58,331 nucleotides of DNA from Blastocatellia bacterium (GTDB taxonomy: Bacteria > Acidobacteriota > Blastocatellia > RBC074), in contig JAEUQN010000003.1 in the NCBI GenBank assembly GCA_016789725.1, forward strand, positions 59,472 to 117,802, in the 5' to 3' direction. Each line of letters opens with the position of its first letter. The stretch's first letter is position 1. The notes beneath the pieces are model-generated. The model saw nothing but the letters and a program-made list of their open reading frames with translations, was not told where the DNA came from and made no database searches. The translations under genes and the position numbers were made by a program. Positions 51,474 to 58,331 of the stretch are shown here, one piece after another.

Positions 51474-53273
51474 CTATTCATTCACTTTCAGCACGGCTAA
51501 AAACGCTTCCTGTGGGATTTCGACTTTCCCCACGCGCTTCATTCGCTTTTTGCCTTCTTTTTGCTTCTCGAGCAATTTGCGTTTGCGCGAGATGTCGCCG
51601 CCATAACATTTCGCCAGCACGTTTTTGCCCATCGCCTTGACGGTTTCGCGCGCAATGACGTGCGAGCCAATCGCGGCTTGAATCGGCACTTCAAACATCT
51701 GACGCGGAATCAGCGACCGCATTTTCTCAACCAGCGAACGACCACGTGTGTACGCGAATTCTTTGTGAACGATCAACGACAGAGCGTCTACCGGTTCGCC
51801 CGCGACCAGCACATCCAGCTTTACTAAACTCGAAGCGCGATAGCCTGCAAGGTGATAATCCAACGACGCATAGCCTTTCGAGACGGATTTCAAGCGATCA
51901 TAAAAATCCAGCACGATTTCGTTGAGTGGTAATTCGTATGTCAGCAACACGCGCGTCGGCGTAATGTAATCAAAGCCTTTTTGAATGCCGCGTTTTTCGT
52001 CCAACAAGGCCAGAATGTTTCCAACGAATTCATCATTCGTCATAATCATCGCCTGAATAATTGGCTCTTCAATGCTGGCAATATTTCCAGCGGCAGGCCA
52101 TTTCGATGGATTATCAATTTCCTGTACATCGCCTTTCGTATCAGTCACGCGGTAACGCACGCCGGGCGCGGTTGTAATCAGATCAACGTTGAATTCGCGC
52201 TCCAGTCGTTCCTGCACAATTTCCATGTGCAGCAAACCGAGAAAGCCGCAACGAAAACCAAAGCCCAGCGCGAGAGACACTTCCGGCTCGAAAAAGAATG
52301 ACGCATCGTTGAGCCGCAATTTTTCCAGGGCATCGCGCAACTCTTCATACTGATTTGGCTCGGTCGGATATAACCCGGCAAAGACCATCGGCTTGATTTC
52401 CTGAAAACCGGGGAAGGGTTCGGCGGTTGGACGTTTTTCTTCGGTGACAGTGTCGCCGATACTAACATCAGCAACTGTTTTGATGTTGGCAACAATGAAG
52501 CCGACTTCGCCCGCCTGTAACCGATCAATGGGACGCGGCTTTGGCGTCAACACACCTAAATCTTCGATTTCGTGCGTTGTGCCTTTCGCCCACAGACGAA
52601 TCTTCATGCCGCGCTTCAATTCGCCATCAATCATGCGGACCATCACGATTACGCCGCGATAGGCGTCAAACCACGAATCAAAGATCAAAGCCTTCAGCGG
52701 CGCGTCCACTACGCCCGTCGGTGGCGGCACATCTCGCACAACCGCTTCAAGAATGTCGGTAATGCCGATGCCGTTTTTCGCCGAAGCGAGAACCGCATTG
52801 TGAATGCCCAAGCCCACGACTTGCTCAATCTGTTCCAAAACCTTTTCTGGTTCTGCGCCGGGCAAATCAATTTTGTTCAGAACGGGAATGATTTCCAGGT
52901 TGTTATCAATCGCCAAATAGGTGTTGGCGAGCGTTTGCGCTTCGACCCCTTGTGACGCGTCTACGACCAGCAAAGCACCTTCGCAAGCTGAAAGTGAGCG
53001 CGAAACTTCGTACGAAAAATCCACGTGACCGGGCGTATCAATCAGATTGAGGATGTAGTCTTTGCCGTCCTGCGCTTTGTATTGAAGACGAACAGCGTGG
53101 GCTTTGATCGTGATGCCGCGCTCGCGTTCCAAATCCATCGCGTCGAGGACCTGTTCGGACATCTCACGCGCTTCCAGCGCATTGGTGGCTTCGAGCAAAC
53201 GATCTGACAAAGTAGTTTTGCCATGATCAATGTGGGCGATGATAGAAAAATTACGAATGTGACTTGATGACAT
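51474..53273 (-). CDS. lepA: Elongation factor 4 (LepA), translational GTPase
   Basis: A 599-residue GTPase, the usual length for LepA, which back-translocates or remodels stalled ribosomes. GTPase motifs: G1 '[16 protein letters not shown]', G3 'DTPGHVDF' and G4 '[10 protein letters not shown]'. The LepA-specific C-terminal domain is complete ('[20 protein letters not shown]', '[17 protein letters not shown]', '[20 protein letters not shown]'). The frame extends upstream to 53342, but '[19 protein letters not shown]' from the ATG at 53273 is the family start. It is cytosolic and membrane-associated. Confidence 0.97.
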   Translation of the reverse strand: MSSSHIRNFSIIAHIDHGKTTLSDRLLEATNALEAREMSEQVLDAMDLERERGITIKAHAVRLQYKAQDGKDYILNLIDTPGHVDFSYEVSRSLSACEGALLVVDASQGVEAQTLANTYLAIDNNLEIIPVLNKIDLPGAEPEKVLEQIEQVVGLGIHNAVLASAKNGIGITDILEAVVRDVPPPTGVVDAPLKALIFDSWFDAYRGVIVMVRMIDGELKRGMKIRLWAKGTTHEIEDLGVLTPKPRPIDRLQAGEVGFIVANIKTVADVSIGDTVTEEKRPTAEPFPGFQEIKPMVFAGLYPTEPNQYEELRDALEKLRLNDASFFFEPEVSLALGFGFRCGFLGLLHMEIVQERLEREFNVDLITTAPGVRYRVTDTKGDVQEIDNPSKWPAAGNIASIEEPIIQAMIMTNDEFVGNILALLDEKRGIQKGFDYITPTRVLLTYELPLNEIVLDFYDRLKSVSKGYASLDYHLAGYRASSLVKLDVLVAGEPVDALSLIVHKEFAYTRGRSLVEKMRSLIPRQMFEVPIQAAIGSHVIARETVKAMGKNVLAKCYGGDISRKRKLLEKQKEGKKRMKRVGKVEIPQEAFLAVLKVNE

Positions 53274-53461
53274 AACGCTACAGAACCAATATTTACTGAG
53301 GCAATAAGAAGGGAGGATACCTTGTGCGGACCGGATTTTCAATCAGTGAGTTTCGGACGGAACACAGATCAGCGAGATGCAACAGAAGAAGATGGATAAA
53401 TCTGGCTCCTTCCGTCAAATCAATTCCGTTGATAGTCCAGCCAAGTCGTGGGTGAGGTTCC

Positions 53462-55111
53462 TTAAAACTTTTGTACAACTTCTTCGCTGTCCAAATAGCC
53501 GAGCCGACACCCTTTGACTCGCAAGGTTGTGGGTTTCTTGACGACGATTTCTTTCATGTACAGCAACCAGCGCACGGTCTTCCCTTCCTCGGTTGTGTAG
53601 GCAATGGACGAGCCTTCCGTCGCACAAGCCAGTTTGATTTTCCCATCAGGCAATTCAGTGATGACCGGAGCTGCAACCTGTTGCCATTTGCCGCCGGGTC
53701 GCATTCGTTCGCGCAATTCAGCTTCGGGAACCAGCCCCAAGTCCTTTGTGTCTTTTTGCCATTGATCCAAGACGCCGCGCATTCGTTTCAGGATGTCCTG
53801 ATGCGACGAAGACTTCGCCAGATTGTTGATTTCGTGTGGATCATTCTTGAGGTCGTACAATTCTTCGGGCGGCTTTTCGGGAGCCATCCACAACAATTGG
53901 ACAGGCGTGAGCGCGTTGCCGTAATTTGCGCCCAGCGCGTTGTAGTGATCTTTATACAAGCGGCGCAATTCCTGCATGATCGGCATCTCTTCCAGATAGT
54001 CTAAATATTGCGTGTAAGGCCGACCGGGATTGAAATTGCGAATGTAGCGAAAGCGTTTGTCCCGCACGGCTCGCACCGTATCGTAAACTTCATCCATGCG
54101 GTCTCGTTGGGCAAAGGCGTAATCGCGCGGCGCTTTTTTTCGCTCGCCCAAAAATGCCTGCGCTTGCAGGTGCGATGGAATTGGCGCGCCTGCAATAGAA
54201 AGCGCGGTTGGCCCTAAATCAAACAACATCACGACATCATCCACCACCGTTCCAGGTTTGATTTTTCCGGGCCAGCGCACCAGCAATGGAACGCGCGTGC
54301 CGGAGTCATACGGCCAGCGTTTGCCGCGCGGCAATCCGCGTCCGTGATCGCCCCAGAAAAAAACAACTGTGTTTTCGGCCAACCCATCTTCTTCCAATTG
54401 CTTCAGCACATCCGCCACCAGGTAATCCATCGCCGTGATGTTGTCATAGTACATCGCCCAATTTTGACGGACTTTCGGCGTGTCGGGATAGTACGGCGGC
54501 AGCACAGCTTTGGCCGGGTTGTGACGTTGCGCGGGTGTCAGACGTGCAGTGTTTTTGGCGTACTGTTCAGGCGTGGCGCGCGCCTGGCTTTCGTGGGTAA
54601 CGGTAAAATTAATGACCGAAAAAAATGGCTGTGATTTGTCGGGACGATTGCGCCAGTGTGCTCTGGGGCTGGATTCGTCCCACACGGTATCAGGCGGGCG
54701 ATGATTGGGCGGCGCTTCAAAATTGTAATCCGTCTTCGAGTTGTTCGTGCAGTAATATCCTGCCGCGCGCAGATATTCCGTGAACGCTTTGACGCCTGCG
54801 GGCGGCACGGCTTTTGAGCGCATGTGCATCGAACCAATTGTCGTTGTGTACATCCCGGTGATAATTGCCGAGCGACTGGGCGCACAAACCGGCGCGTTTG
54901 AAAAGGCGTTGGTGTAACGCGCGCTCTGGCTGGCAAGCCTGTCAATATTGGGCGTAATCGCGTAGCCGTCGCCGTAACAGCCTAAATCCGGGCTAATATC
55001 TTCCGTCGAAATCCAAAGGATATTCGGGCGCGGCTGGGCAGTAGCAAGCGAGGCGAAGAACAGAGAGAACAGGAAAGCGGCTAACAAAGCAAAGGGAGTT
55101 CGCTGGTTCAT
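53462..55111 (-). CDS. Secreted type-I sulfatase (formylglycine-dependent)
   Basis: A 549-residue exported sulfatase: signal peptide 1-26 ('FFASLATAQ'), the N-terminal metal strand 'RPNILWISTEDISPDLGCYG', and the modification motif C-x-P-S-R as 'VCAPSRSAIITGMY' (Cys76, to be converted to formylglycine). A second metal site appears as 'VFFWGDHGRGLPRG'. Probable substrates are sulfated polysaccharides. It needs a maturation FGE; the only FGE-like domain in this window lacks the catalytic cysteines. A fragment of another sulfatase lies at 16090. Confidence 0.93.
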   Translation of the reverse strand: MNQRTPFALLAAFLFSLFFASLATAQPRPNILWISTEDISPDLGCYGDGYAITPNIDRLASQSARYTNAFSNAPVCAPSRSAIITGMYTTTIGSMHMRSKAVPPAGVKAFTEYLRAAGYYCTNNSKTDYNFEAPPNHRPPDTVWDESSPRAHWRNRPDKSQPFFSVINFTVTHESQARATPEQYAKNTARLTPAQRHNPAKAVLPPYYPDTPKVRQNWAMYYDNITAMDYLVADVLKQLEEDGLAENTVVFFWGDHGRGLPRGKRWPYDSGTRVPLLVRWPGKIKPGTVVDDVVMLFDLGPTALSIAGAPIPSHLQAQAFLGERKKAPRDYAFAQRDRMDEVYDTVRAVRDKRFRYIRNFNPGRPYTQYLDYLEEMPIMQELRRLYKDHYNALGANYGNALTPVQLLWMAPEKPPEELYDLKNDPHEINNLAKSSSHQDILKRMRGVLDQWQKDTKDLGLVPEAELRERMRPGGKWQQVAAPVITELPDGKIKLACATEGSSIAYTTEEGKTVRWLLYMKEIVVKKPTTLRVKGCRLGYLDSEEVVQKF

Positions 55112-55164
55112 AATTTGTTCCGAACAGGGTGGCAAAAACTTTCAATTGGTGCGGAACAAAAATT

Positions 55165-55216
55165 AAAGCGTATGAAGTGAGATTCGTAAAGATTGAGCCT
55201 CACTTCGATACGCTTT
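55165..55216 (-). terminator. Bidirectional-looking terminator after the BACON metalloprotease
   Basis: AAAGCGTATGAAGTGAG (55165-55181) pairs with CTCACTTCGATACGCTTT (55199-55216) with one bulged base over a 17-nt loop. A/T tracts lie on both sides (AATTTTTG on the minus strand, TTTTTC on the plus). It follows the protease stop at 55255. Confidence 0.75.
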
Positions 55217-55254
55217 TTCAAAAAAGAGAAAATACTACTACGAAAAAGAACTGG

Positions 55255-57279
55255 TTATCGCCCTTGCTGGGTGATGGTGAACTGCCGCCCCGCAATGGTA
55301 ACTGTTGCCGACCGCGAATTGCGATTGTTTCGCGGCGAAACAGTTAAGGTCACGCTGCTACTCCCTGAAACGGTTGTACTGGGGTTAAAGCTCAACCACG
55401 AGACATTCTCAGTTGCCCGCCACGTGCAACCGTTGGTGGTGGTCACAGCAATCGTCACCGTTCCGCCTGCCGCCGTAAATGCCGTATTGAAAGGCGCAAC
55501 CGTGTAGGAACAGGGTGTAGCTCCGGCTTGGGTGATGGTGATATTGCTCCCGGCAACCGTGAGCGTTCCGCTGCGTGAGGAGGTGCTGGTATTCGCGGTC
55601 AATGAATAATTCACAGAACCATTGCCGGTGCCGCTCGCGCCGGACGTAATTGTGATCCAGCTTTGATTGTCCGATGAGGTCCAGAGACAGTTCGCGCCCG
55701 AAGCAGTCACACCCACGCTACCGGTTGAGGCGGCGGCGGGGAATGACGTGGAGCCATACGATAAGGTGAACGAACAACCGCTTTGATTCACGGTGAACGT
55801 TTGCCCGCCAATCGTCATTGTACCGCTGCGACTGGCTCCGGTATTCGCGGCCACCGAATAATCCACAGAACCATTGCCGGTGCCGCTCGCGCCGGACGTA
55901 ATCGTAATCCACGAAGCATTGCTGGTCGCGGTTCGTGTACACGTACTGGCAGAGGCCGTCATATTGACGCTTCCGGTTCCGCCCGCTGTGCCAAACGAGG
56001 CATTGGTCGGAGCAAGCGTAAAGGTGCAAGGTGGCGGCACGGTGCCGGAAATCGTGTAACCGATGGTTTCGAGCATGCGCAGGTCATTGCTCGTCATCGT
56101 CTTGCGCTGCCCGGAAGACAACGTTGGGTCCATAATGCCAATGTACACGCCGCTCTGTTCGTCCGCTTTCCAGTGACTCGCCTGACGCCCGTCGCCGCCC
56201 GTTCCATTTGGTCGCCCGGTCGAACACGCCAGCTCAGGTTGATAATCGTAAAACCGATGGTCACCACCTGAGGACAAAATGCGCTGGGCGGCGGTGAAGG
56301 TGCTGGTCGTCGTCCCCGGTCGGAAACGAAACACATCCCAAGCCGTTAAGGCTTTGGTACTGTTTGGAGAAAGCTCGATCAAGCCAACGTTTGATGTAAA
56401 GCCCAACGCGTGTCCCATTTCGTGAACAGCGACTGCATCAAAATCCGTGGCCCCCGCTGTAATGCCATCGCTCGGATCAAAGTCGAAGGTGAAGTTGGAA
56501 TTAAAGCCGATAGATGGAACACCCGAATTAGAAGTCGGGTCAGCATCGGCGGCTAACAATCCAAAGGCGCGCATCAAGGGCGAAACGACGTGCGTCGTTC
56601 CCACCGCTCCCAGATCAGTATTCACTGTTCCCGTTGGCAAGGCATTATAAAGCGTCGTTTCGGCGGCGCTGGCGGCACTCGCCACCAACCTTGCCCGCAG
56701 ACTGTCATAGGTCACGATATACGATGGCGTGCTGGTACTGCCCAAAACACCTGACGGATAGGTTTGCCCAAAGCGCGTTGGGCCGTAATCCACATCCAGG
56801 ACCATCGTAATCGGGTTTTTGATTTGCGCTTCCCACTGTGCCGCAGCGCGAATAAAGGCCGCTTTGGCTTGTGGGAAACTATCTAGTTGCGCGGTCGAGC
56901 GCAAAATGATGGTGAGGCCATTGGCCCCTTCTAAGCTGGGAGCGTTCGCCGTTCCCTGCAATGCCTCTTGTCGTTCGTGTTGCGTAATGACGCGCAATTG
57001 ACGGAACTGGTCAGGGTCACGTTGCAGCTCCAAGGCTTCGGCAGGCGTCATATCACGGCAGACGGCCCTGTCACCATCGGCATATGTCACAAATCCGGTT
57101 TCTTGAATTTCATCATTCGAGGGACGACCGCTGGAACCGCTGCGTTGACGCCCTTCACGTTGTTGGCGATCACCGCGATCCTGCGCGATAAGCGATAAGC
57201 TGCTGGAACAGATAAGTGCCAAAATCAGAAATTGAGTGGTCAGCGGACGAAAAGCATGAAGCATTTGAGAGAAGGTCAT
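55255..57279 (-). CDS. Secreted HExxH metalloprotease with three C-terminal BACON domains
   Basis: A 674-residue exported protease. The signal peptide (about 1-32) precedes a basic Gln/Arg-rich stretch and a metallopeptidase-like domain (about 75-400) with His286 in 'VHEMGHALGF'; the third metal ligand is not the usual one. The C-terminal ~270 residues are three BACON-type (carbohydrate/mucin-binding Ig-like) repeats, each starting 'C(T/S)(F/Y)T(L/V)' and carrying the WI(T)IT / WLSF pattern; a 39-bp DNA stretch is identical in the first two. AAGGAG precedes the ATG at 57279. It likely binds and cuts glycoproteins outside the cell. It is monocistronic, with a terminator after it. Confidence 0.88.
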   Translation of the reverse strand: MTFSQMLHAFRPLTTQFLILALICSSSLSLIAQDRGDRQQREGRQRSGSSGRPSNDEIQETGFVTYADGDRAVCRDMTPAEALELQRDPDQFRQLRVITQHERQEALQGTANAPSLEGANGLTIILRSTAQLDSFPQAKAAFIRAAAQWEAQIKNPITMVLDVDYGPTRFGQTYPSGVLGSTSTPSYIVTYDSLRARLVASAASAAETTLYNALPTGTVNTDLGAVGTTHVVSPLMRAFGLLAADADPTSNSGVPSIGFNSNFTFDFDPSDGITAGATDFDAVAVHEMGHALGFTSNVGLIELSPNSTKALTAWDVFRFRPGTTTSTFTAAQRILSSGGDHRFYDYQPELACSTGRPNGTGGDGRQASHWKADEQSGVYIGIMDPTLSSGQRKTMTSNDLRMLETIGYTISGTVPPPCTFTLAPTNASFGTAGGTGSVNMTASASTCTRTATSNASWITITSGASGTGNGSVDYSVAANTGASRSGTMTIGGQTFTVNQSGCSFTLSYGSTSFPAAASTGSVGVTASGANCLWTSSDNQSWITITSGASGTGNGSVNYSLTANTSTSSRSGTLTVAGSNITITQAGATPCSYTVAPFNTAFTAAGGTVTIAVTTTNGCTWRATENVSWLSFNPSTTVSGSSSVTLTVSPRNNRNSRSATVTIAGRQFTITQQGR
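55612..55902. repeat. Identical 39-bp copies in two BACON repeats
   Basis: 55612-55650 and 55864-55902 are identical over 39 bp, spaced 252 bp (84 codons, one repeat). Surrounding sequence is similar but not identical, so a recent duplication or gene conversion is likely. Confidence 0.85.
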
Positions 57280-57602
57280 TTTGTAAGGACTCCTTGCAGG
57301 GGAAACGATTGATTGTGAGTTGTCCGTGAGGTCGAAAAAAACAAAACAGAAGCTGGGGAGACACTTCTTACAGGGGCTGTTTTGGTGGGCAATCTATTCG
57401 TTCGTTGTTTATTCCGGGCGGATACTAACAACGGGTCGCGCAAGCGTCAATAAAAATTTAGGCAAAATTCAGGCAAAAAACAAATTGTTAGAGTTTCACA
57501 AAACCGAAGAAAAAAAACAGCGCGAGCCGCAACATTCTGCTTGCGAATCCATTTCACCAGGATGTCTGCTCACGCTGTTTTTTTCAGTCAACAAGTTCGG
57601 GC
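57280..57602. other. Intergenic region upstream of the BACON metalloprotease
   Basis: 323 bp. It holds the terminator of the DUF1080 gene (57511-57584, minus strand) and probably the protease promoter. No supported ORF is seen. Confidence 0.5.
57511..57584 (-). terminator. Long-stem terminator between the DUF1080 and BACON protease genes
   Basis: AAAAAAACAGCGCGAGC (57511-57527) pairs with GCTCACGCTGTTTTTTT (57568-57584), one mismatch, over a 40-nt loop. On the minus strand it follows the DUF1080 stop and runs into T-rich sequence; it is symmetrical enough to work on both strands. Confidence 0.65.
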
Positions 57603-58244
57603 TTACTTGAGTTCCTTGACGCGAATATTGCGATACCGCGCGCGACTGGTGTCGCCCCAGGCACCGGCCCCGCCGTGAACCTGCAATCCAATGTAACCTT
57701 CGCGCGGATAACGATCTTTGTTGTCTGTGAAATCAGTCGTCTTGATGCCATTCAACCACGCCTGGACGTGGGCGGGCTGGCCTTCAATCCGAGCGCGCAG
57801 CTTGTTCCAGCTATTCTTCTTGAAATAATTTTCCCAGAGTTTATTGACTTGGATAAACCCACCTTCTGCCGGAGCGTAGAGGCTGCCGACGTATCCGTCT
57901 TTACGATAATCAATGGTGATTTGATAACCCATTCCATCTTCGCGCGTGCGCAGGAATAGCCCGGTGTCTACGGGCATATCCACCTTAAATTCCAGTTCGA
58001 TTTCAAAGTCGGAATAGGCCTTGTCGGTGCCGACTAGTCCACCTTTATGATCGGGTTCCTGATTGGCAACGAGCGCACCGCCGCTGACTTCCCATACACC
58101 GCCGTTGCCATCGTGAACAGCCTTTTTGCTCCAGCCGGTCATGGTTTTGCCATCGAAGATGCTGACCCAGCCATCACCTTGCGCAACGGCAAAAATAGTC
58201 ATAAAAACCAGGCAAGATGAGATTGCGATAGTGTTTCGTGTCAT
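57603..58244 (-). CDS. Exported DUF1080 (3-keto-disaccharide hydrolase-like) protein
   Basis: A 213-residue exported protein: signal peptide 1-22 ('FMTIFAVAQG'), then one DUF1080 domain: 'WVSIFDGKTMTGWSKK', 'WEVSGGALVANQ', 'FEIELEFKVDMPVDTGLFLR' and 'GYIGLQVHGGAGAWGD'. Members fold as a concanavalin-like sandwich; several hydrolyse 3-keto-glycosides. Gene-fusion partners are often oxidoreductases, but none is present here. GGAGGG precedes the ATG at 58244. Confidence 0.9.
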   Translation of the reverse strand: MTRNTIAISSCLVFMTIFAVAQGDGWVSIFDGKTMTGWSKKAVHDGNGGVWEVSGGALVANQEPDHKGGLVGTDKAYSDFEIELEFKVDMPVDTGLFLRTREDGMGYQITIDYRKDGYVGSLYAPAEGGFIQVNKLWENYFKKNSWNKLRARIEGQPAHVQAWLNGIKTTDFTDNKDRYPREGYIGLQVHGGAGAWGDTSRARYRNIRVKELK

Positions 58245-58277
58245 GTTCCCTCCTACTTAAAACCGTAGCTCAACCTG

Positions 58278-58331
58278 CCGAGGTTGCGTTGTTTTCGGTG
58301 CAGTAACTTCGTGGAGACCTCGCAACCTCGG
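58278..58331. repeat. Inverted repeat at the window edge
   Basis: CCGAGGTTGCG (58278-58288) and CGCAACCTCGG (58321-58331) are perfect 11-bp inverted arms around 32 bp. An inner CAACCT/AGGTTG stem overlaps the left arm. It may be a terminator or element end that continues beyond the window. Confidence 0.6.

Noticed and set aside
53462..55111. The kinase FGE domain as maturation enzyme for this sulfatase
   Set aside because: The FGE-like domain is fused to a kinase and lacks the two active-site cysteines, so it should not convert Cys76 to formylglycine.
1..58331. CRISPR array, rRNA or tRNA genes
   Set aside because: The short repeats are contiguous 7- or 10-bp units without spacers, and no rRNA segment or tRNA cloverleaf was recognised; the four-helix-bundle gene is not inside a 23S gene here.

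Overview
The window looks like a chromosomal stretch of an Acidobacteriota bacterium, most likely of the Blastocatellia type. The reasons are moderate GC in most genes, an Oar-like TonB-dependent receptor with an N-terminal carboxypeptidase-regulatory domain behind an ECF sigma/anti-sigma pair, several large secreted metalloproteases, a DUF1080 protein, BACON repeats and FHA/Ser-Thr kinase signalling. This placement is inference from gene content; no rRNA, tRNA or CRISPR array is visible. About forty protein genes are supported, mostly on the minus strand.

Layout. (1) 122-4010: a secreted lectin-like protein, a VOC protein, two hypothetical genes, and the remnant of an integron-type tyrosine recombinase whose middle is replaced by a small element encoding a four-helix-bundle (23S-IVS type) protein. 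(2) 4017-16084: a lipid and storage-granule region with lipase, WS/DGAT acyltransferase, dual-specificity phosphatase, CYP102-like P450-reductase fusion, deazaflavin-type split-barrel protein, zinc-ribbon membrane protein, GNAT, phasin-like protein, acyl-CoA ligase and SDR, all on the minus strand, plus a divergent PhaR-type regulator. (3) 16090-28862: a sulfatase remnant, M28 and M16 peptidases, Oar-like receptor, anti-sigma, ECF sigma and a fused E1 alpha/beta 2-oxoacid dehydrogenase. (4) 29078-33777: a GGDEF-EAL protein and an ABC ATPase/HlyD pair without a permease. (5) 34001-39214 (plus strand): a zinc metalloprotease and a TIM-barrel isomerase/KDPGal aldolase/KDGal kinase operon. (6) 39222-50437: a hybrid histidine kinase and a long run of signalling genes (kinase-FGE fusion, two DUF4384 proteins, trypsin-like protease, three FHA-membrane-transglycosylase-like proteins). 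(7) 50752-58244: Lon-substrate-binding protein, LepA, sulfatase, BACON metalloprotease and a DUF1080 protein.

Two things stand out. First, at least five loci carry paired, inverted arrays of 7-bp tandem repeats: they bound the element inside the integrase, lie in the linker codons of the P450-reductase fusion, and abut stop codons of three other genes. They look like one family of small mobile or recombinogenic elements. Second, the kinase-FGE / DUF4384 x2 / S1 protease / FHA-transglycosylase x3 run reads as a phosphothreonine-signalling system acting on the cell envelope, with apparently dead catalytic sites in some members. I do not recognise it as a named system.
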